Counted from the stretch's first letter, positions 18,866 through 28,853 are shown. The stretch is DNA of 64,000 bases from Segatella copri (GCF_019249795.2 NZ_CP156891.1:310001-374000); one strand, 5' to 3'. The notes: generated from the sequence alone by a model not told the origin. Numbers and translations: made by a program.

Positions 18866-20122
18866 ATGTTAAAAGGAAAGAAAATCGTATTGGGCATTAC
18901 GGGCTCTATTGCAGCCTACAAGTCTTGCCTCATCATACGAGGTCTCATCAAGCGCGGAGCCGAAGTGCAGGTGGTCATTACGCCTGCAGGAAAGGAGTTC
19001 ATCACTCCCATCACCCTTTCGGCTCTTACGCATAAGCCTGTGGTAAGCGAATTCTTCTCGCAGCGCGATGGAACCTGGAATTCGCACGTAGACTTAGGTC
19101 TGTGGGCCGACGCCATGCTCATCGCTCCTTGCACAGCCTCTACCATGGGAAAGATGGCTCACGGAATTGCTGACAACATGCTCATCACAACCTATCTGTC
19201 GATGAAAGCGCCTGTTTTCATCGCTCCAGCCATGGACCTCGACATGTATAAGCATCCTTCTACCCAAGCCAACATGAAAACACTTCTGGGCTATGGAAAT
19301 CACATCATAGAACCCGAAGTGGGATTCCTGGCAAGCGGACTGGAAGGAAAGGGACGCATGGAAGAACCTGATATTATCGTAGAATGCCTTGACAGATTCT
19401 TCGATGAACAGGCTCAGCAGAATGCGAAGACCGATGAAGCTGCATCAGAAAACTGCAAGGAAAAAGAAAGCGATAAGCTCGATTTGAAAGGCAAGAAGAT
19501 CATGATTACAGCCGGACCAACTTACGAAAAGATTGACCCGGTACGTTTCATCGGCAATTATTCTTCCGGCAAAATGGGCTTTGCCCTTGCTGAAGAGTGC
19601 TGCCGTCGTGGTGCTGAGGTTACGCTGGTTGCAGGTCCGGTTTCGCTCAGCTGTTCCGAAGCCATTCATCGCATCGATGTAGAAAGTTGCGAGGAAATGT
19701 ATCAGGCTGCCACTAAAGCTTTTGCCTCAACCGATGTAGCCATTCTCTGTGCTGCTGTTGCTGATTTCAAGCCAAGCGAGATTGCTGACAGGAAAATCAA
19801 GCGCGAGAAAGATGATCTGGAACTCCGCCTCGTCCCTACTCACGATATTGCTGCAGCCCTTGGCAAGATGAAACAAAAACATCAGAGAATTGTGGCTTTC
19901 GCCCTGGAAACCAACGATGAAGAGGCTAATGCACAGAAAAAACGCAAAAAGAAAAATGCCGATTTCATCGTGCTTAACTCTACTCGCAATCCGGGAACCA
20001 CATTCCGTACGGATGACAACCAGATAACGATTATTTCTGAAGAGGGTAAGAAAGAATATGAGAAGAAACCGAAAACTGAAGTGGCTCGTGACATTATCAA
20101 CGAGCTGGCTCATCTCTTGTAG
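18866..20122 (+). CDS. coaBC: Bifunctional phosphopantothenoylcysteine decarboxylase / phosphopantothenate-cysteine ligase
   Basis: A 418-residue coenzyme A biosynthesis enzyme. The N-terminal flavoprotein CoaC (about 1-180; GSIAAYKS near 12-19, APAMDLDMY near 115-123) decarboxylates. The C-terminal CoaB (about 205-418; ITAGPTYEKIDPVRFIGN near 212-229) ligates cysteine. Both halves are complete. An unusually charged insert (QAQQNAKTDEAASENCKEKE) joins them. Its last 65 nt overlap the start of the next gene in another frame. Confidence 0.95.
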   Translation: MLKGKKIVLGITGSIAAYKSCLIIRGLIKRGAEVQVVITPAGKEFITPITLSALTHKPVVSEFFSQRDGTWNSHVDLGLWADAMLIAPCTASTMGKMAHGIADNMLITTYLSMKAPVFIAPAMDLDMYKHPSTQANMKTLLGYGNHIIEPEVGFLASGLEGKGRMEEPDIIVECLDRFFDEQAQQNAKTDEAASENCKEKESDKLDLKGKKIMITAGPTYEKIDPVRFIGNYSSGKMGFALAEECCRRGAEVTLVAGPVSLSCSEAIHRIDVESCEEMYQAATKAFASTDVAILCAAVADFKPSEIADRKIKREKDDLELRLVPTHDIAAALGKMKQKHQRIVAFALETNDEEANAQKKRKKKNADFIVLNSTRNPGTTFRTDDNQITIISEEGKKEYEKKPKTEVARDIINELAHLL

Positions 20123-20987
20123 CCCCATCACATCAGCCGCTCAGGAGTTACAGGCTAAGATTACCATCAACCATGCCCAGATTCAGGGCACGGAAAACCG
20201 GATATTCGATAATCTGCAGCAAACTCTTGAGCAGTTTGTGAACGACAGGCAATGGACGAATCTTCAATTCAGGAAGAACGAGCGCATCGTGTGCAACTTC
20301 AATATCACGGTAAGCAAGTATGATAAAGACCAGAATATCTTTACCTGCAAGGCGCTCATCCAGGCCAACCGTCCCGTCTACAATTCAGCCTATACGTCCA
20401 CCTTATATAATAATGTGGATGAAAACTTCACGTTCAAGTTTGCCGAGTTCGACCAGCTGGAGTTTACCGAAGAGCGGATTGACAACCAGCTAACGGCTCT
20501 GCTCGCCTACTATGCTTACCTCATCATCGGTTTAGATCTTGACAGTTTTGCGCCTAAAGGTGGTGAAGACATTCTGCAACGTTGCATGAACCTCACCAAC
20601 AACGCCCAGAATCTTGATTTTCCGGGCTGGAAAGCGTTTAGTGACAACAGAAACCGGTTCGCCATCATTTCCGATTATCTCGACGGAGCCATGGAGCCTT
20701 TCAGAATGCTGCAATACAACTATTACAGAAAAGGGCTCGATGAAATGGCGAATAATGTGGAACGAGGCAGAACTGAAATCACCAACACCCTGCTCCAGGA
20801 TCTGAAGAAGGCACGTACAGACAGACCGCTCAGTCTGCTGCCACAAATCTGGACCGACTATAAGAAGGACGAGCTTGCTAACATCTATCAGAAACATGGC
20901 ACTCAGAAAGAGAAAGAAAGCATTTATGAGCTGCTCTTCTCCATTAATCCTTCTCAAAACTCATATTGGGACAAAATCAAGGAATAA
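20058..20987 (+). CDS. Exported DUF4835 protein (PorD-like)
   Basis: A 309-residue exported protein of the DUF4835 family, recognised by AQELQAKITINHAQIQGT after the signal peptide and by INPSQNSYW near the C-terminus. In Bacteroidota it is commonly encoded between coaBC and recN, as here, and I recall it being named PorD in type IX secretion contexts; no other secretion gene is in this window. The ATG at 20058 is needed to supply the signal peptide, so this peptide is encoded inside the end of coaBC in a second frame. Confidence 0.85.
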   Translation: MRRNRKLKWLVTLSTSWLISCSPITSAAQELQAKITINHAQIQGTENRIFDNLQQTLEQFVNDRQWTNLQFRKNERIVCNFNITVSKYDKDQNIFTCKALIQANRPVYNSAYTSTLYNNVDENFTFKFAEFDQLEFTEERIDNQLTALLAYYAYLIIGLDLDSFAPKGGEDILQRCMNLTNNAQNLDFPGWKAFSDNRNRFAIISDYLDGAMEPFRMLQYNYYRKGLDEMANNVERGRTEITNTLLQDLKKARTDRPLSLLPQIWTDYKKDELANIYQKHGTQKEKESIYELLFSINPSQNSYWDKIKE

Positions 20988-21085
20988 GGCTACATGCAGA
21001 ATGATTCGAGGCAACTTCCCGGACGATAAAGCAAAGATTCTTCATAGGTAGGTTAAGTTCCTTTAAAACAATAAGATAAGAAATT

Positions 21086-22759
21086 ATGCTCAAGCAATTA
21101 TACATCAAGAATTTCACGTTGATTGACGAGTTGGACATTCCTCTTTATCCAGGATTCTCAGTCATCACGGGCGAGACGGGTGCCGGAAAGAGCATCATTC
21201 TCGGAGCCATCGGACTGCTCCTGGGCAATCGTGCAGACAGCAAGGCCATCAAGGCAGGAAGAGACCGATGCGTGATTGAAGCACACTTCGACCTGTCAAA
21301 ATACGGAATGCAGGATTTCTTCGATGCTAACGATATTGATTATGATGCAGAAGACACCATCATCCGCCGCGAACTGACTGCTGCCGGAAAGAGCCGTGCC
21401 TTCATCAACGACACGCCCGTCCCCCTGAGCAAGATGAGAGAACTGGGCGAACAGCTCGTCGATATTCATTCGCAGCACCAGAACCTCCTGCTGCAGAAGG
21501 AAGACTTCCAGCTCAGCGTGGTCGACATTATTGCCCACGATGAAAAGCAGAAGAAGGCTTATCTTGCCGAATACAAGAACTATAAAAAGGCTAAGCAACA
21601 GCTGGAAGACCTGAAAGCGGAAATCGCAAAGAACAGGGAGAACGAGGAATTCATGCGATTCCAGTTTAAGGAACTGGATGACGCTAACCTGCAGGAAGGC
21701 GAACTTGAGCAACTGGAACAGGAAGCAGAAACCCTGAGCCATTCTGAAGACATCAAGACTGCTCTCTATGAAGCAGATAATGCACTCTCGGGCGAAGACG
21801 GCAGTATTCTCGACAAACTGAAGAATGCAGCCCAGCAGATTGACAACATCAAGGAGGTTTATCCGGATGTGAAAGAGGTGGCTGAGCGAATGCAGAGCAG
21901 CTATATAGAACTCAAGGATATTGCCCAGGAAATAAGCGGAAGCGTTGACAATATAGAGTTCGACCCGAACCGGCTTGAAACCATCAATTCCCGGCTTGAC
22001 CACCTCTACTCGCTCCAGCAGAAATTCCATGTGGAAAATGTAGAGGAACTCATCGCCACTCGCGAGCGAATCAACGAACAGCTACAGCACATTGATAATG
22101 GAGATGAAGACATAGAAGAGCTGGAAAAGCAAGTTGCCCTTCTGCTTGTTAAGGCTGAAAAGCTGGCTGGTGAACTGACTGCCATCCGAACAAAATCGGC
22201 TAGAAAGATAGAAGAAGAAATGAAGAAACGTCTCATTCCTCTGGGAATTCCAAATGTCCGCTTCGAAATTTCATTCTCCGCCAAGCCGCTCAGTTCTGAT
22301 GGTGTTGACAAGGTCAATTTCCTGTTCAGCGCCAACAAGAGCACGCTTCTCCAGCCGGTGAGTCAGGTTGCTTCCGGTGGAGAAATCGCCCGCGTCATGC
22401 TTTCTCTGAAGGCTATGATCAGCGGCGCCGTAAAACTGCCAACCATCATCTTTGATGAAATCGACACGGGAGTAAGCGGTAAGATTGCAGAAAAGATGGC
22501 GGAAATCATGACAGAGATGGGCAATTTGAACCGTCAGGTTATTTCCATCACCCACCTGCCGCAGATTGCTTCCATGGGAACCCATCATTACAAGGTTCTG
22601 AAAGAAGAAACCGAAGAGGGAACTCTTTCTCACATGAAGGAACTCAACGAGCAGCAGCGTATAGAAGAAATCGCCCAGATGCTCAGCGGAAGCGACATTA
22701 CGCCTGCTGCCCTGGCAAATGCTAAGGAGTTGCTCAATAAACACAAGCAACACAAATAA
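21086..22759 (+). CDS. recN: DNA repair protein RecN
   Basis: A 557-residue SMC-like ATPase acting in double-strand break repair. Walker A is GETGAGKS at 29-36, a central coiled coil covers about 150-370, the ABC signature is SQVASGGEIAR near 425-435 and Walker B is TIIFDEIDTGVSG near 453-465. Length and order match the family. It is the last repair gene of the dnaN-to-recN run; the next gene starts four nucleotides after its stop. Confidence 0.96.
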   Translation: MLKQLYIKNFTLIDELDIPLYPGFSVITGETGAGKSIILGAIGLLLGNRADSKAIKAGRDRCVIEAHFDLSKYGMQDFFDANDIDYDAEDTIIRRELTAAGKSRAFINDTPVPLSKMRELGEQLVDIHSQHQNLLLQKEDFQLSVVDIIAHDEKQKKAYLAEYKNYKKAKQQLEDLKAEIAKNRENEEFMRFQFKELDDANLQEGELEQLEQEAETLSHSEDIKTALYEADNALSGEDGSILDKLKNAAQQIDNIKEVYPDVKEVAERMQSSYIELKDIAQEISGSVDNIEFDPNRLETINSRLDHLYSLQQKFHVENVEELIATRERINEQLQHIDNGDEDIEELEKQVALLLVKAEKLAGELTAIRTKSARKIEEEMKKRLIPLGIPNVRFEISFSAKPLSSDGVDKVNFLFSANKSTLLQPVSQVASGGEIARVMLSLKAMISGAVKLPTIIFDEIDTGVSGKIAEKMAEIMTEMGNLNRQVISITHLPQIASMGTHHYKVLKEETEEGTLSHMKELNEQQRIEEIAQMLSGSDITPAALANAKELLNKHKQHK

Positions 22760-22763
22760 GATT

Positions 22764-24410
22764 ATGAAAAAAATAAATATGATCATGATGGGACTGATGC
22801 TCGGAGCATCGTCCCTCTATGCCCAGCCGGGTTCGGTCCAGAAACTGGCTAAGAGCGTTTTCACCTTGACTACTTTCAATCAGAAAGGCGACATTATCGC
22901 CTCTACCCAAGGTGTTTTTATCGACAACAAGGGAACGGCTATCAGCACCTTCAAGCCATTTGTCGGAGCTGTAAAGGCTAGCGTTGTTGACGCTTCCGGA
23001 AAATCGATTCCTGTTGAGGCCATCATGGGAGCCGACGAACTCTACGATGTGGCTAAATTCCGCATCAACGCCTCTACAGTTGCTGCCCCTATTGCAACCA
23101 AGGAATCGGCTGCTGGCGACAAGGTCTGGCTGGTTCCATATTCTATCAAGAAGCCGGCTTACCAGCAGGAGGACATCAGCAGCGTAGAGAAGTTCAAGAC
23201 TACGTACAACTATTACATCTTCTCGAATAGTGCTCCCGAAAATGCAGTAGGTTGTCCGTTTGCCAACAAGAACGGTCAGGTCATCGGTCTGATGCACAGC
23301 AATGGTCAGGTTACGGCCATCGACGCCAACTACGCCAAGCAGCTGAAGGTAACCGGTCTTTCGAGTCTTGATGCAGCACTTCGCGAAACCACCATCCGTA
23401 CAGCTCTTCCTGATACAGAGAACGAAGCGATGACGATGATGACTCTGAAGAAAGGCCAGACTACAGCTGATGAGTATGCGAAATATAGCGATGAGTTTAT
23501 CAGCAAATTTCCTACTTCAGCCTTCGGTTACAAGGAGAAAGCCGCTTATCTGACGGATAAGGCCGAATATGATGCAGCTGCCAAACTGATGGAAGAAGGC
23601 ATTAAGAAATCGGCTGCCAAGGATGAGGCTCATTCCAACTATGCCGACCTGATTTATCAGAAGATTATTTACAAGGGCGATTCTGTTTATAAGGACTGGA
23701 CGCTTGATAAGGCCATAGCTGAGGCTCAAAAGGCATACGAAATCAAGGCTCAGCCTATTTACCGCCATCAGGAAGCGCAGATTAATTTTGTAAAGGGTGA
23801 GTATCAGAAAGCTTACGATACTTTCATGGATTTGACCAATACTTCACTTCTCAGCGGCGAACTCTATTTTGAGGCTGCCCAGGCTAAGAAGAATCTCAAG
23901 GCTCCAGCCAAGGAGATTGAGGTTTTGCTCGATAGTGCGGTAAGCGTTGGAAACAAGATCGGAATGGTTGCGAATTATTATCTGGCACGTGGAGAATTTC
24001 TGAAGGAGCAGGGTGAATTCCGCCGCGCTATTCAGGATTATAATATGTACGATTCCATTGCCCGTCCTGTTTCGCCAGCCTTCTTCTACACCCGTTACCA
24101 ATGCGAAACCAAGTTACGCATGTGGCAGCCAGCCCTGCTTGATATTGCCCGCACCTGTTACCTGGCTCCTAAAGAGCCTACTTATTTTGCAGAATGGGCA
24201 AGTCTCGACTTGCGTGTAAAGCGTTATGATGAAGGAATCAGCGCAGCCACCCATTGCATAGAGTTGGCTCCTGAATATGCTGACGGCTACCTTCTCTTAG
24301 GACTGCTCCAGAAGGAGAAAGGAAATAAGGAAGAGGCCATCAAGAACCTGAAGAAAGCCCAGGAACTCGGCGATTCCCGCGCTGGAGAATATCTCAAGAA
24401 AGTGAAGTAA
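22764..24410 (+). CDS. Exported trypsin-fold/TPR protein with degenerate protease site
   Basis: A 548-residue exported protein; ATG 22764 gives a proper signal peptide (MKKINMIMMGLMLGASSLYA-Q). Residues about 25-210 follow the trypsin/HtrA pattern (QGVFIDNKGTAISTF, then YDVAKFRI and the CPFANKNGQVIGL strand). The usual histidine is missing from the first motif and the GxSGG serine loop reads CPFANKNG, so proteolysis is unlikely. Residues about 230-548 are TPR repeats. Binding or scaffold function is inferred. A strong terminator follows. Confidence 0.8.
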   Translation: MKKINMIMMGLMLGASSLYAQPGSVQKLAKSVFTLTTFNQKGDIIASTQGVFIDNKGTAISTFKPFVGAVKASVVDASGKSIPVEAIMGADELYDVAKFRINASTVAAPIATKESAAGDKVWLVPYSIKKPAYQQEDISSVEKFKTTYNYYIFSNSAPENAVGCPFANKNGQVIGLMHSNGQVTAIDANYAKQLKVTGLSSLDAALRETTIRTALPDTENEAMTMMTLKKGQTTADEYAKYSDEFISKFPTSAFGYKEKAAYLTDKAEYDAAAKLMEEGIKKSAAKDEAHSNYADLIYQKIIYKGDSVYKDWTLDKAIAEAQKAYEIKAQPIYRHQEAQINFVKGEYQKAYDTFMDLTNTSLLSGELYFEAAQAKKNLKAPAKEIEVLLDSAVSVGNKIGMVANYYLARGEFLKEQGEFRRAIQDYNMYDSIARPVSPAFFYTRYQCETKLRMWQPALLDIARTCYLAPKEPTYFAEWASLDLRVKRYDEGISAATHCIELAPEYADGYLLLGLLQKEKGNKEEAIKNLKKAQELGDSRAGEYLKKVK

Positions 24411-24428
24411 TTATTTTAGTAATAAGTA

Positions 24429-24475
24429 AGAAAGTCCGTGGGCATTTTAACAGAACGCCTACGGACTTTCTTTTA
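24429..24475. terminator. Bidirectional terminator
   Basis: AGAAAGTCCGTGGGC (24429-24443) pairs with GCCTACGGACTTTCT (24457-24471) with one G-T pair, followed by TTT. It ends the recN-side unit, and its right arm abuts the stop of the convergent gene at 24473. Confidence 0.88.
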
Positions 24476-25009
24476 CATTTTAGTCATGTGGTACCCCAGC
24501 ATTTTAAGCTCTACGGCTATTCCCATAAGGAACATCTGGTGAAGGGCGGCAACGAAACCACGGAAGGCTTCCTCGCTTCCAGGCTGCAGATTCAGATGAA
24601 TCAGCTTGCTGTAAGAGCGCGAAGCACATTCTGCCACTACATTCGTAACAGTCTTATGCGCTTCCTCATTCAGCAGCAGAACCTTTTCGCAGATGTAATC
24701 ATCCATGTGGTCGAAATCTATTCTGTCACGAAGATATTCATAATGATTCTCTACCTTGCTGTAGAGTTCCCAATCCTCATCCCAATACTTGGCAAGCGCC
24801 ATTCCTACATACATGATCCAACCCAATGAAACCGTAGGATATTTGGCAAACTCGCGAATCGCATCAGGCAGATAACTCTCGCCTACTTTCTGCCACAGCT
24901 CTTCCAAATCCGGAGCTTCCGGCAAATGAGCGTCTACCTTATCAATACCCAGCAGATATTGATAAAGATCTTCCTTGAAGACAGCTTCAAAATTCTTTTT
25001 CTCTTCCAT
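24473..25009 (-). CDS. Conserved hypothetical helical protein
   Basis: A 178-residue soluble, mostly helical, acidic protein (MEEKKNFEAVFKEDLYQYLL ... KMLGYHMTKM) without signal peptide or recognisable catalytic motif. It carries aromatic-rich segments (WIMYVGMALAKYWDEDW). The gene is directly upstream of the DUF1460/DUF4421 pair on the minus strand but separately terminated. I do not recognise the family beyond its being the kind of single-domain protein conserved in Bacteroidales. Confidence 0.65.
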   Translation of the reverse strand: MEEKKNFEAVFKEDLYQYLLGIDKVDAHLPEAPDLEELWQKVGESYLPDAIREFAKYPTVSLGWIMYVGMALAKYWDEDWELYSKVENHYEYLRDRIDFDHMDDYICEKVLLLNEEAHKTVTNVVAECASRSYSKLIHLNLQPGSEEAFRGFVAALHQMFLMGIAVELKMLGYHMTKM

Positions 25010-25035
25010 TTATCTTTTCTTTTTCTAATATTTTT

Positions 25036-25896
25036 TTACTGAACTCTGCAAACCCTGATTCCTATTTGCACCGGATGTTTATGCATGTAAGTATAAAGTG
25101 TCATCGGTTCATCAATCACCTTCTTGTGAATGCTGCTGGCGTTGAGCAGATGCAATCCGTCTTTGTGCCAGGAGGCAATACCGATGTGGGTTGTGTCGAG
25201 ACCCTTTTTGTTGGTAATGATGGCGATAATGTCACCATCATGAATAGCGTTGCGGAAAACTGCCGTGTTGGCAATCTTGCCCTTCGGAACATAACGGTAA
25301 CGCTTGCCGTTCACACTCTGTTCCAGTTTTCTGATTCCCGATTTCCATTCCGGATGAGCCTTAAGCATCTTATAGCTCGAAACATGCGTACTCATCCAGT
25401 TGATGTTCACGGTCTGAACGGCCGAGAAAGGAGGATTGGGCGCAATATTCTTCACGATTCCCTCGCGCTCGTTTGCATCCATCCAAATCGTGAAATAATG
25501 CTGGCGCTTCACATAGGAAACCTCTCCGCCCACATAACGCACATTCCGGAGATGTTCACAGAAAGCCGAGAAAGAAGTCTCATTCTTCTTGGCGCATAGG
25601 GTGAGCGCCGTTACCATCTCTACGTATGTGGTGCAGTCCAGCTCACGGGTGTTCACGATGAGCACCTCTTCCTTCGTTCGGTCCAGCGTGCCGCCCACAT
25701 AAGGAACGCCCGCCATCTGCTTGCCGAACCAAAGCATCCAACTGGCTGGTTTCTTCTTCATCGCCCTTGCCTGCTGCAGCAGTCCTACAATCCGCAGACT
25801 GTCCTGCCGCTGATAAACCACATTCCCCCTGGCTTCTCCCGGAACAGCCAGCACGACAGCCAGCACGACAGCTGCCATTTTCGTAAATATTTTCAT
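25036..25896 (-). CDS. DUF1460 exported amidase-like protein (NlpC/P60 fold)
   Basis: A 286-residue exported protein of the DUF1460 family, related to NlpC/P60 cysteine amidases that cut peptidoglycan stem peptides. A signal peptide covers about 1-22. The nucleophile region is ELDCTTYVEM near 89-98 (Cys92) and the histidine region is THIGIASW near 242-249. The gene follows the DUF4421 gene by 18 nt on the minus strand, suggesting one envelope unit. The family assignment is firm; the substrate is inferred. Confidence 0.85.
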   Translation of the reverse strand: MKIFTKMAAVVLAVVLAVPGEARGNVVYQRQDSLRIVGLLQQARAMKKKPASWMLWFGKQMAGVPYVGGTLDRTKEEVLIVNTRELDCTTYVEMVTALTLCAKKNETSFSAFCEHLRNVRYVGGEVSYVKRQHYFTIWMDANEREGIVKNIAPNPPFSAVQTVNINWMSTHVSSYKMLKAHPEWKSGIRKLEQSVNGKRYRYVPKGKIANTAVFRNAIHDGDIIAIITNKKGLDTTHIGIASWHKDGLHLLNASSIHKKVIDEPMTLYTYMHKHPVQIGIRVCRVQ

Positions 25897-25914
25897 CTCT
25901 TCTCTTTTTATATA

Positions 25915-27105
25915 TTAATGATGACGTTTCCTGCCGAAGTTCACACCCACATAAATATTGAGTGAGCCAAACGAATTGTTGGTAGAAAACTGTTTTTTCT
26001 TATAGTTGTAGGAATGGATGATGGTGCTGGCGCCCGCGTACCAATGCGTGTTGTTCCACACAATACCGAAGCGGCCTATTCCATCCAGGTTCACATTCTT
26101 GAAACTGAAGTTGGTAATGTCCAGATGTTCCCTTTCATTATCCGATTTCGAGCGGTTGTAAGCCACACCTACCGAGAGCGAAGCGTTGAAGAGCCAGTTC
26201 TTGGCGAAAACCCAGTTGTAAGCATAGCCGCAGGTTACGTTCACATCGCTGTATTTCACCTTGCTGAACATCAGCGAACTGTCTATCTTGGCTTCCGGAG
26301 TTCCCCCGTTTGTCAGATTTTTATTCAGCTTTTCATCTACAAGATTGGTCAGTTTATCCCAGTTCACCTCCAGTTCATGCTCCGTGTAACCGATTCCCAG
26401 AAGCATGGAACCGGCACTTCTCCGCTGCACCGTACTCTGCGAATAGGCGGCAGGATAAGAGAAGCGGCGATGGTTGAAGATGTAATAAAGATTGAATCCC
26501 TTGATGCTCGATTTGAAACCGTCGAAAGGAGCCTTGCGGATAGGGGCACAATCGATGTGCTCACCCAGATTCATCCGCTGAACATGATAGTCATTTCCCG
26601 TCTGGCGCCAGAACAGATCTATTCCCAGCAGACTGCTGTAGAGGCTCAGGTCAAACTCCTTTTTATTAGTGTGGTTATTCCTGAAATTAATGTGCTTCAG
26701 GTCGAACGTATAACCCAGAAACACCCATCGCCAGCCCAGATAAGGCCCCAGGCGGTAAGAAGGATCAGGCGAGAAGGAAATGCTCTGTCCTTCGCTGTTT
26801 CTGAGCGTATATTCCTCGTAGGTATTGGTGTTCTGCAGCATCACCGTATAATTGTAATGCTGGTCTTCTATATAAGCCGAATCCGTACTGTTGAATTCTC
26901 TGAAGAACCGGGTGAACACATCTCCCACCTGATGGAAGAAGGTTTTGCGATGGCGCTCTTTCACGAGGCTGTCCTGGGAATTGGACATGAACATCGTCTT
27001 GTTGAAGAGCGTTCCCAGCATGGTAGAATCCACGGACTCCCCTGCCCTTGCCGAAGTGCAGACAAGGGAACAGATAAATCCTACTATACAGAAACATCTC
27101 TTCAT
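25915..27105 (-). CDS. DUF4421 exported beta-rich protein
   Basis: A 396-residue protein with a signal peptide (about 1-22) and beta-strand-rich body with repeated aromatic positions (LGPYLGWRWVFLGYTFDL near 118-135), ending in NIYVGVNFGRKRHH. This matches the Bacteroidota DUF4421 family of likely outer-membrane or surface proteins. It is the first gene of the pair with the DUF1460 protein and lies 38 nt downstream of the minus-strand Gfo/Idh gene. Confidence 0.8.
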   Translation of the reverse strand: MKRCFCIVGFICSLVCTSARAGESVDSTMLGTLFNKTMFMSNSQDSLVKERHRKTFFHQVGDVFTRFFREFNSTDSAYIEDQHYNYTVMLQNTNTYEEYTLRNSEGQSISFSPDPSYRLGPYLGWRWVFLGYTFDLKHINFRNNHTNKKEFDLSLYSSLLGIDLFWRQTGNDYHVQRMNLGEHIDCAPIRKAPFDGFKSSIKGFNLYYIFNHRRFSYPAAYSQSTVQRRSAGSMLLGIGYTEHELEVNWDKLTNLVDEKLNKNLTNGGTPEAKIDSSLMFSKVKYSDVNVTCGYAYNWVFAKNWLFNASLSVGVAYNRSKSDNEREHLDITNFSFKNVNLDGIGRFGIVWNNTHWYAGASTIIHSYNYKKKQFSTNNSFGSLNIYVGVNFGRKRHH

Positions 27106-27143
27106 AACTTACGCTCTAATCCTGATGATGATTTTGTAAAAAA

Positions 27144-28127
27144 TCAGTTCTTCCACAATACTCGGTCCAGCACCCAGTTGACAGCCGTAGCCGAAACGCT
27201 GGTGCAGTCGCATTTTCCTATTCCCTGCAGATGCTGAATCACACTCTTGATGAGCGGCAGCTGCACATAAGGCGGATTCGGAACCGTAATCAAGTTCTTT
27301 CCTTCGCTCGTAATCACTTCTATCGGCTGGTAAGTGAACACCGAGAATGAGAGCGAACCTTTCTCGCCAATCACCTCGATGCAGTCTTCCTTCGCACTCT
27401 CATGTCCCACGAAGCACCAGCTTCCGCTGCCCGGAATTCCACTCTCAAAGAAGAAGCACGCCGAGAGCGTATCTTCAGCCTGATAAAGATGCGCTCTGTT
27501 GGCAGGATAGCCGTGCGCACGGGTAATCACACCAAACAGATTCTGGAGCAAATCTATCTGATGAGGAGCCAGGTCGTAGAAATAGCCGCCGCCCGCAATA
27601 TCCGGCTGCAGTCGCCAAGGCATTTCCTTGCCGCTCTGAAAGTCGAGATCGCGCGGAGGAACCGAGAAGCGCACCTGAACATTCACCACGTTACCGATGG
27701 TTCCGCTCTCGATAATCTCCTTCACCTTCTGGAAGTAAGGAAGATAACGGCGATAGTAAGCTACGAAGCAGGGAACACCCGTCTGCTCGCTGATGCGGTT
27801 GATGCGGATGCAGTCGTTGTAGCTCGCTGCCAGCGGTTTCTCTATATAGCAGGGTTTGCCCGCACGCATCGCCATGATGGCAAAGATGGCGTGAGAAGAA
27901 GGTGGCGTGGCGATGTAAACAGCATTCACATCGGGGTCTTCTATCAATTCCGATGCATCCGTGTACCATTTGCGCACATGATGGCGCTCAGCATAGCTGC
28001 GTGCCTTGTTCTCGCTTCGGCTCATCACAGCCACCACCTGCGAACCCTCCACTTCGTTGAAAGCCGGTCCGCTTTTCTTTTCGGTTACTTCTCCGCAGCC
28101 GATAAATCCCCAATTAATCTGTTTCAT
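27144..28127 (-). CDS. Gfo/Idh/MocA-family oxidoreductase
   Basis: A 327-residue NAD(P)-dependent sugar or cyclitol dehydrogenase-like protein. The Rossmann start is INWGFIGCGEVTEKKSG near 4-20; the family EKP motif is YIEKPLA near 94-100, with the catalytic Lys. Substrate is unknown. It ends with TGA, rare in this window's core genes, most of which end in TAA or TAG. It is followed on the minus strand by the DUF4421 and DUF1460 genes and preceded by engB. Confidence 0.88.
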   Translation of the reverse strand: MKQINWGFIGCGEVTEKKSGPAFNEVEGSQVVAVMSRSENKARSYAERHHVRKWYTDASELIEDPDVNAVYIATPPSSHAIFAIMAMRAGKPCYIEKPLAASYNDCIRINRISEQTGVPCFVAYYRRYLPYFQKVKEIIESGTIGNVVNVQVRFSVPPRDLDFQSGKEMPWRLQPDIAGGGYFYDLAPHQIDLLQNLFGVITRAHGYPANRAHLYQAEDTLSACFFFESGIPGSGSWCFVGHESAKEDCIEVIGEKGSLSFSVFTYQPIEVITSEGKNLITVPNPPYVQLPLIKSVIQHLQGIGKCDCTSVSATAVNWVLDRVLWKN

Positions 28128-28156
28128 TCTCTGTTGGTTTATTCTCTCCCGAAAGA

Positions 28157-28762
28157 TTATTCTCCGGCGAGCGATTTGTTGATTTCGTCAATATAGTCGA
28201 GCACCTCGTCGCGTCCCATCTTCTTTTCACTACTGGTAATGAAATAAGGTGGAAGTGCTTCCCAGCGGTCTTCCAGCGCATGCATCCATTTCTCCGCATT
28301 CATGCGAGCCTTGACCGGACCCAACTTGTCGGCCTTGGTAAAGACGATGCAGAAAGGAACGCCGCTCTCGCCCAGCCAGTCTACAAACTCGCGGTCTATC
28401 TTCTGCTGGTCGTGGCGCACGTCGATGAGCACAAAGACATTAGCCAACTGCTGGCGCTGCAGAATATAACTGCTTATCATTTGTTCCAGCTGCTTCTGTA
28501 CGGTCTTCGAACGCTTGGCGAAACCATAGCCAGGAAGGTCAACCAGATACCATTCGTTGTTGATAATGAAGTGGTTGATAAGCAGCGTCTTACCCGGTGT
28601 GGCTGAAGTCTTAGCCAAACCCTTGTGGTTGCAGAGCATATTGATGAGGCTCGATTTTCCCACATTACTTCTGCCAATGAAAGCATATTCAGCCTTCGTA
28701 TCTTTCGGACACATGCTCACTCGTGGAGCCGATATTGTAAATTCTGATTTCTTAATTTCCAT
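28157..28762 (-). CDS. engB: Ribosome biogenesis GTPase EngB (YihA/YsxC)
   Basis: A 201-residue TRAFAC GTPase needed for large ribosomal subunit assembly. G1 is GRSNVGKSS near 30-38, G3 is DLPGYG near 80-85 and G4 is TKAD near 145-148. I take ATG 28762 ([14 protein letters not shown]), matching the family, rather than the in-frame upstream ATG at 28807. It lies 29 nt upstream of the Gfo/Idh start on the same strand. Confidence 0.94.
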   Translation of the reverse strand: MEIKKSEFTISAPRVSMCPKDTKAEYAFIGRSNVGKSSLINMLCNHKGLAKTSATPGKTLLINHFIINNEWYLVDLPGYGFAKRSKTVQKQLEQMISSYILQRQQLANVFVLIDVRHDQQKIDREFVDWLGESGVPFCIVFTKADKLGPVKARMNAEKWMHALEDRWEALPPYFITSSEKKMGRDEVLDYIDEINKSLAGE

Positions 28763-28853
28763 TCTTTCTATTTTTCTTTTATAAATATTTATTATTAACG
28801 GCCGCACATCAACTAATCATAAAGTTCAATGTTCAACGCTCAAAGTTCAAAGT

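Noticed and set aside
28810..28853. AAGTTCAA repeats between engB and the ABC-F gene
   Set aside because: Short, degenerate intergenic repeats of a kind common in this group; no pairing or element ends are seen.
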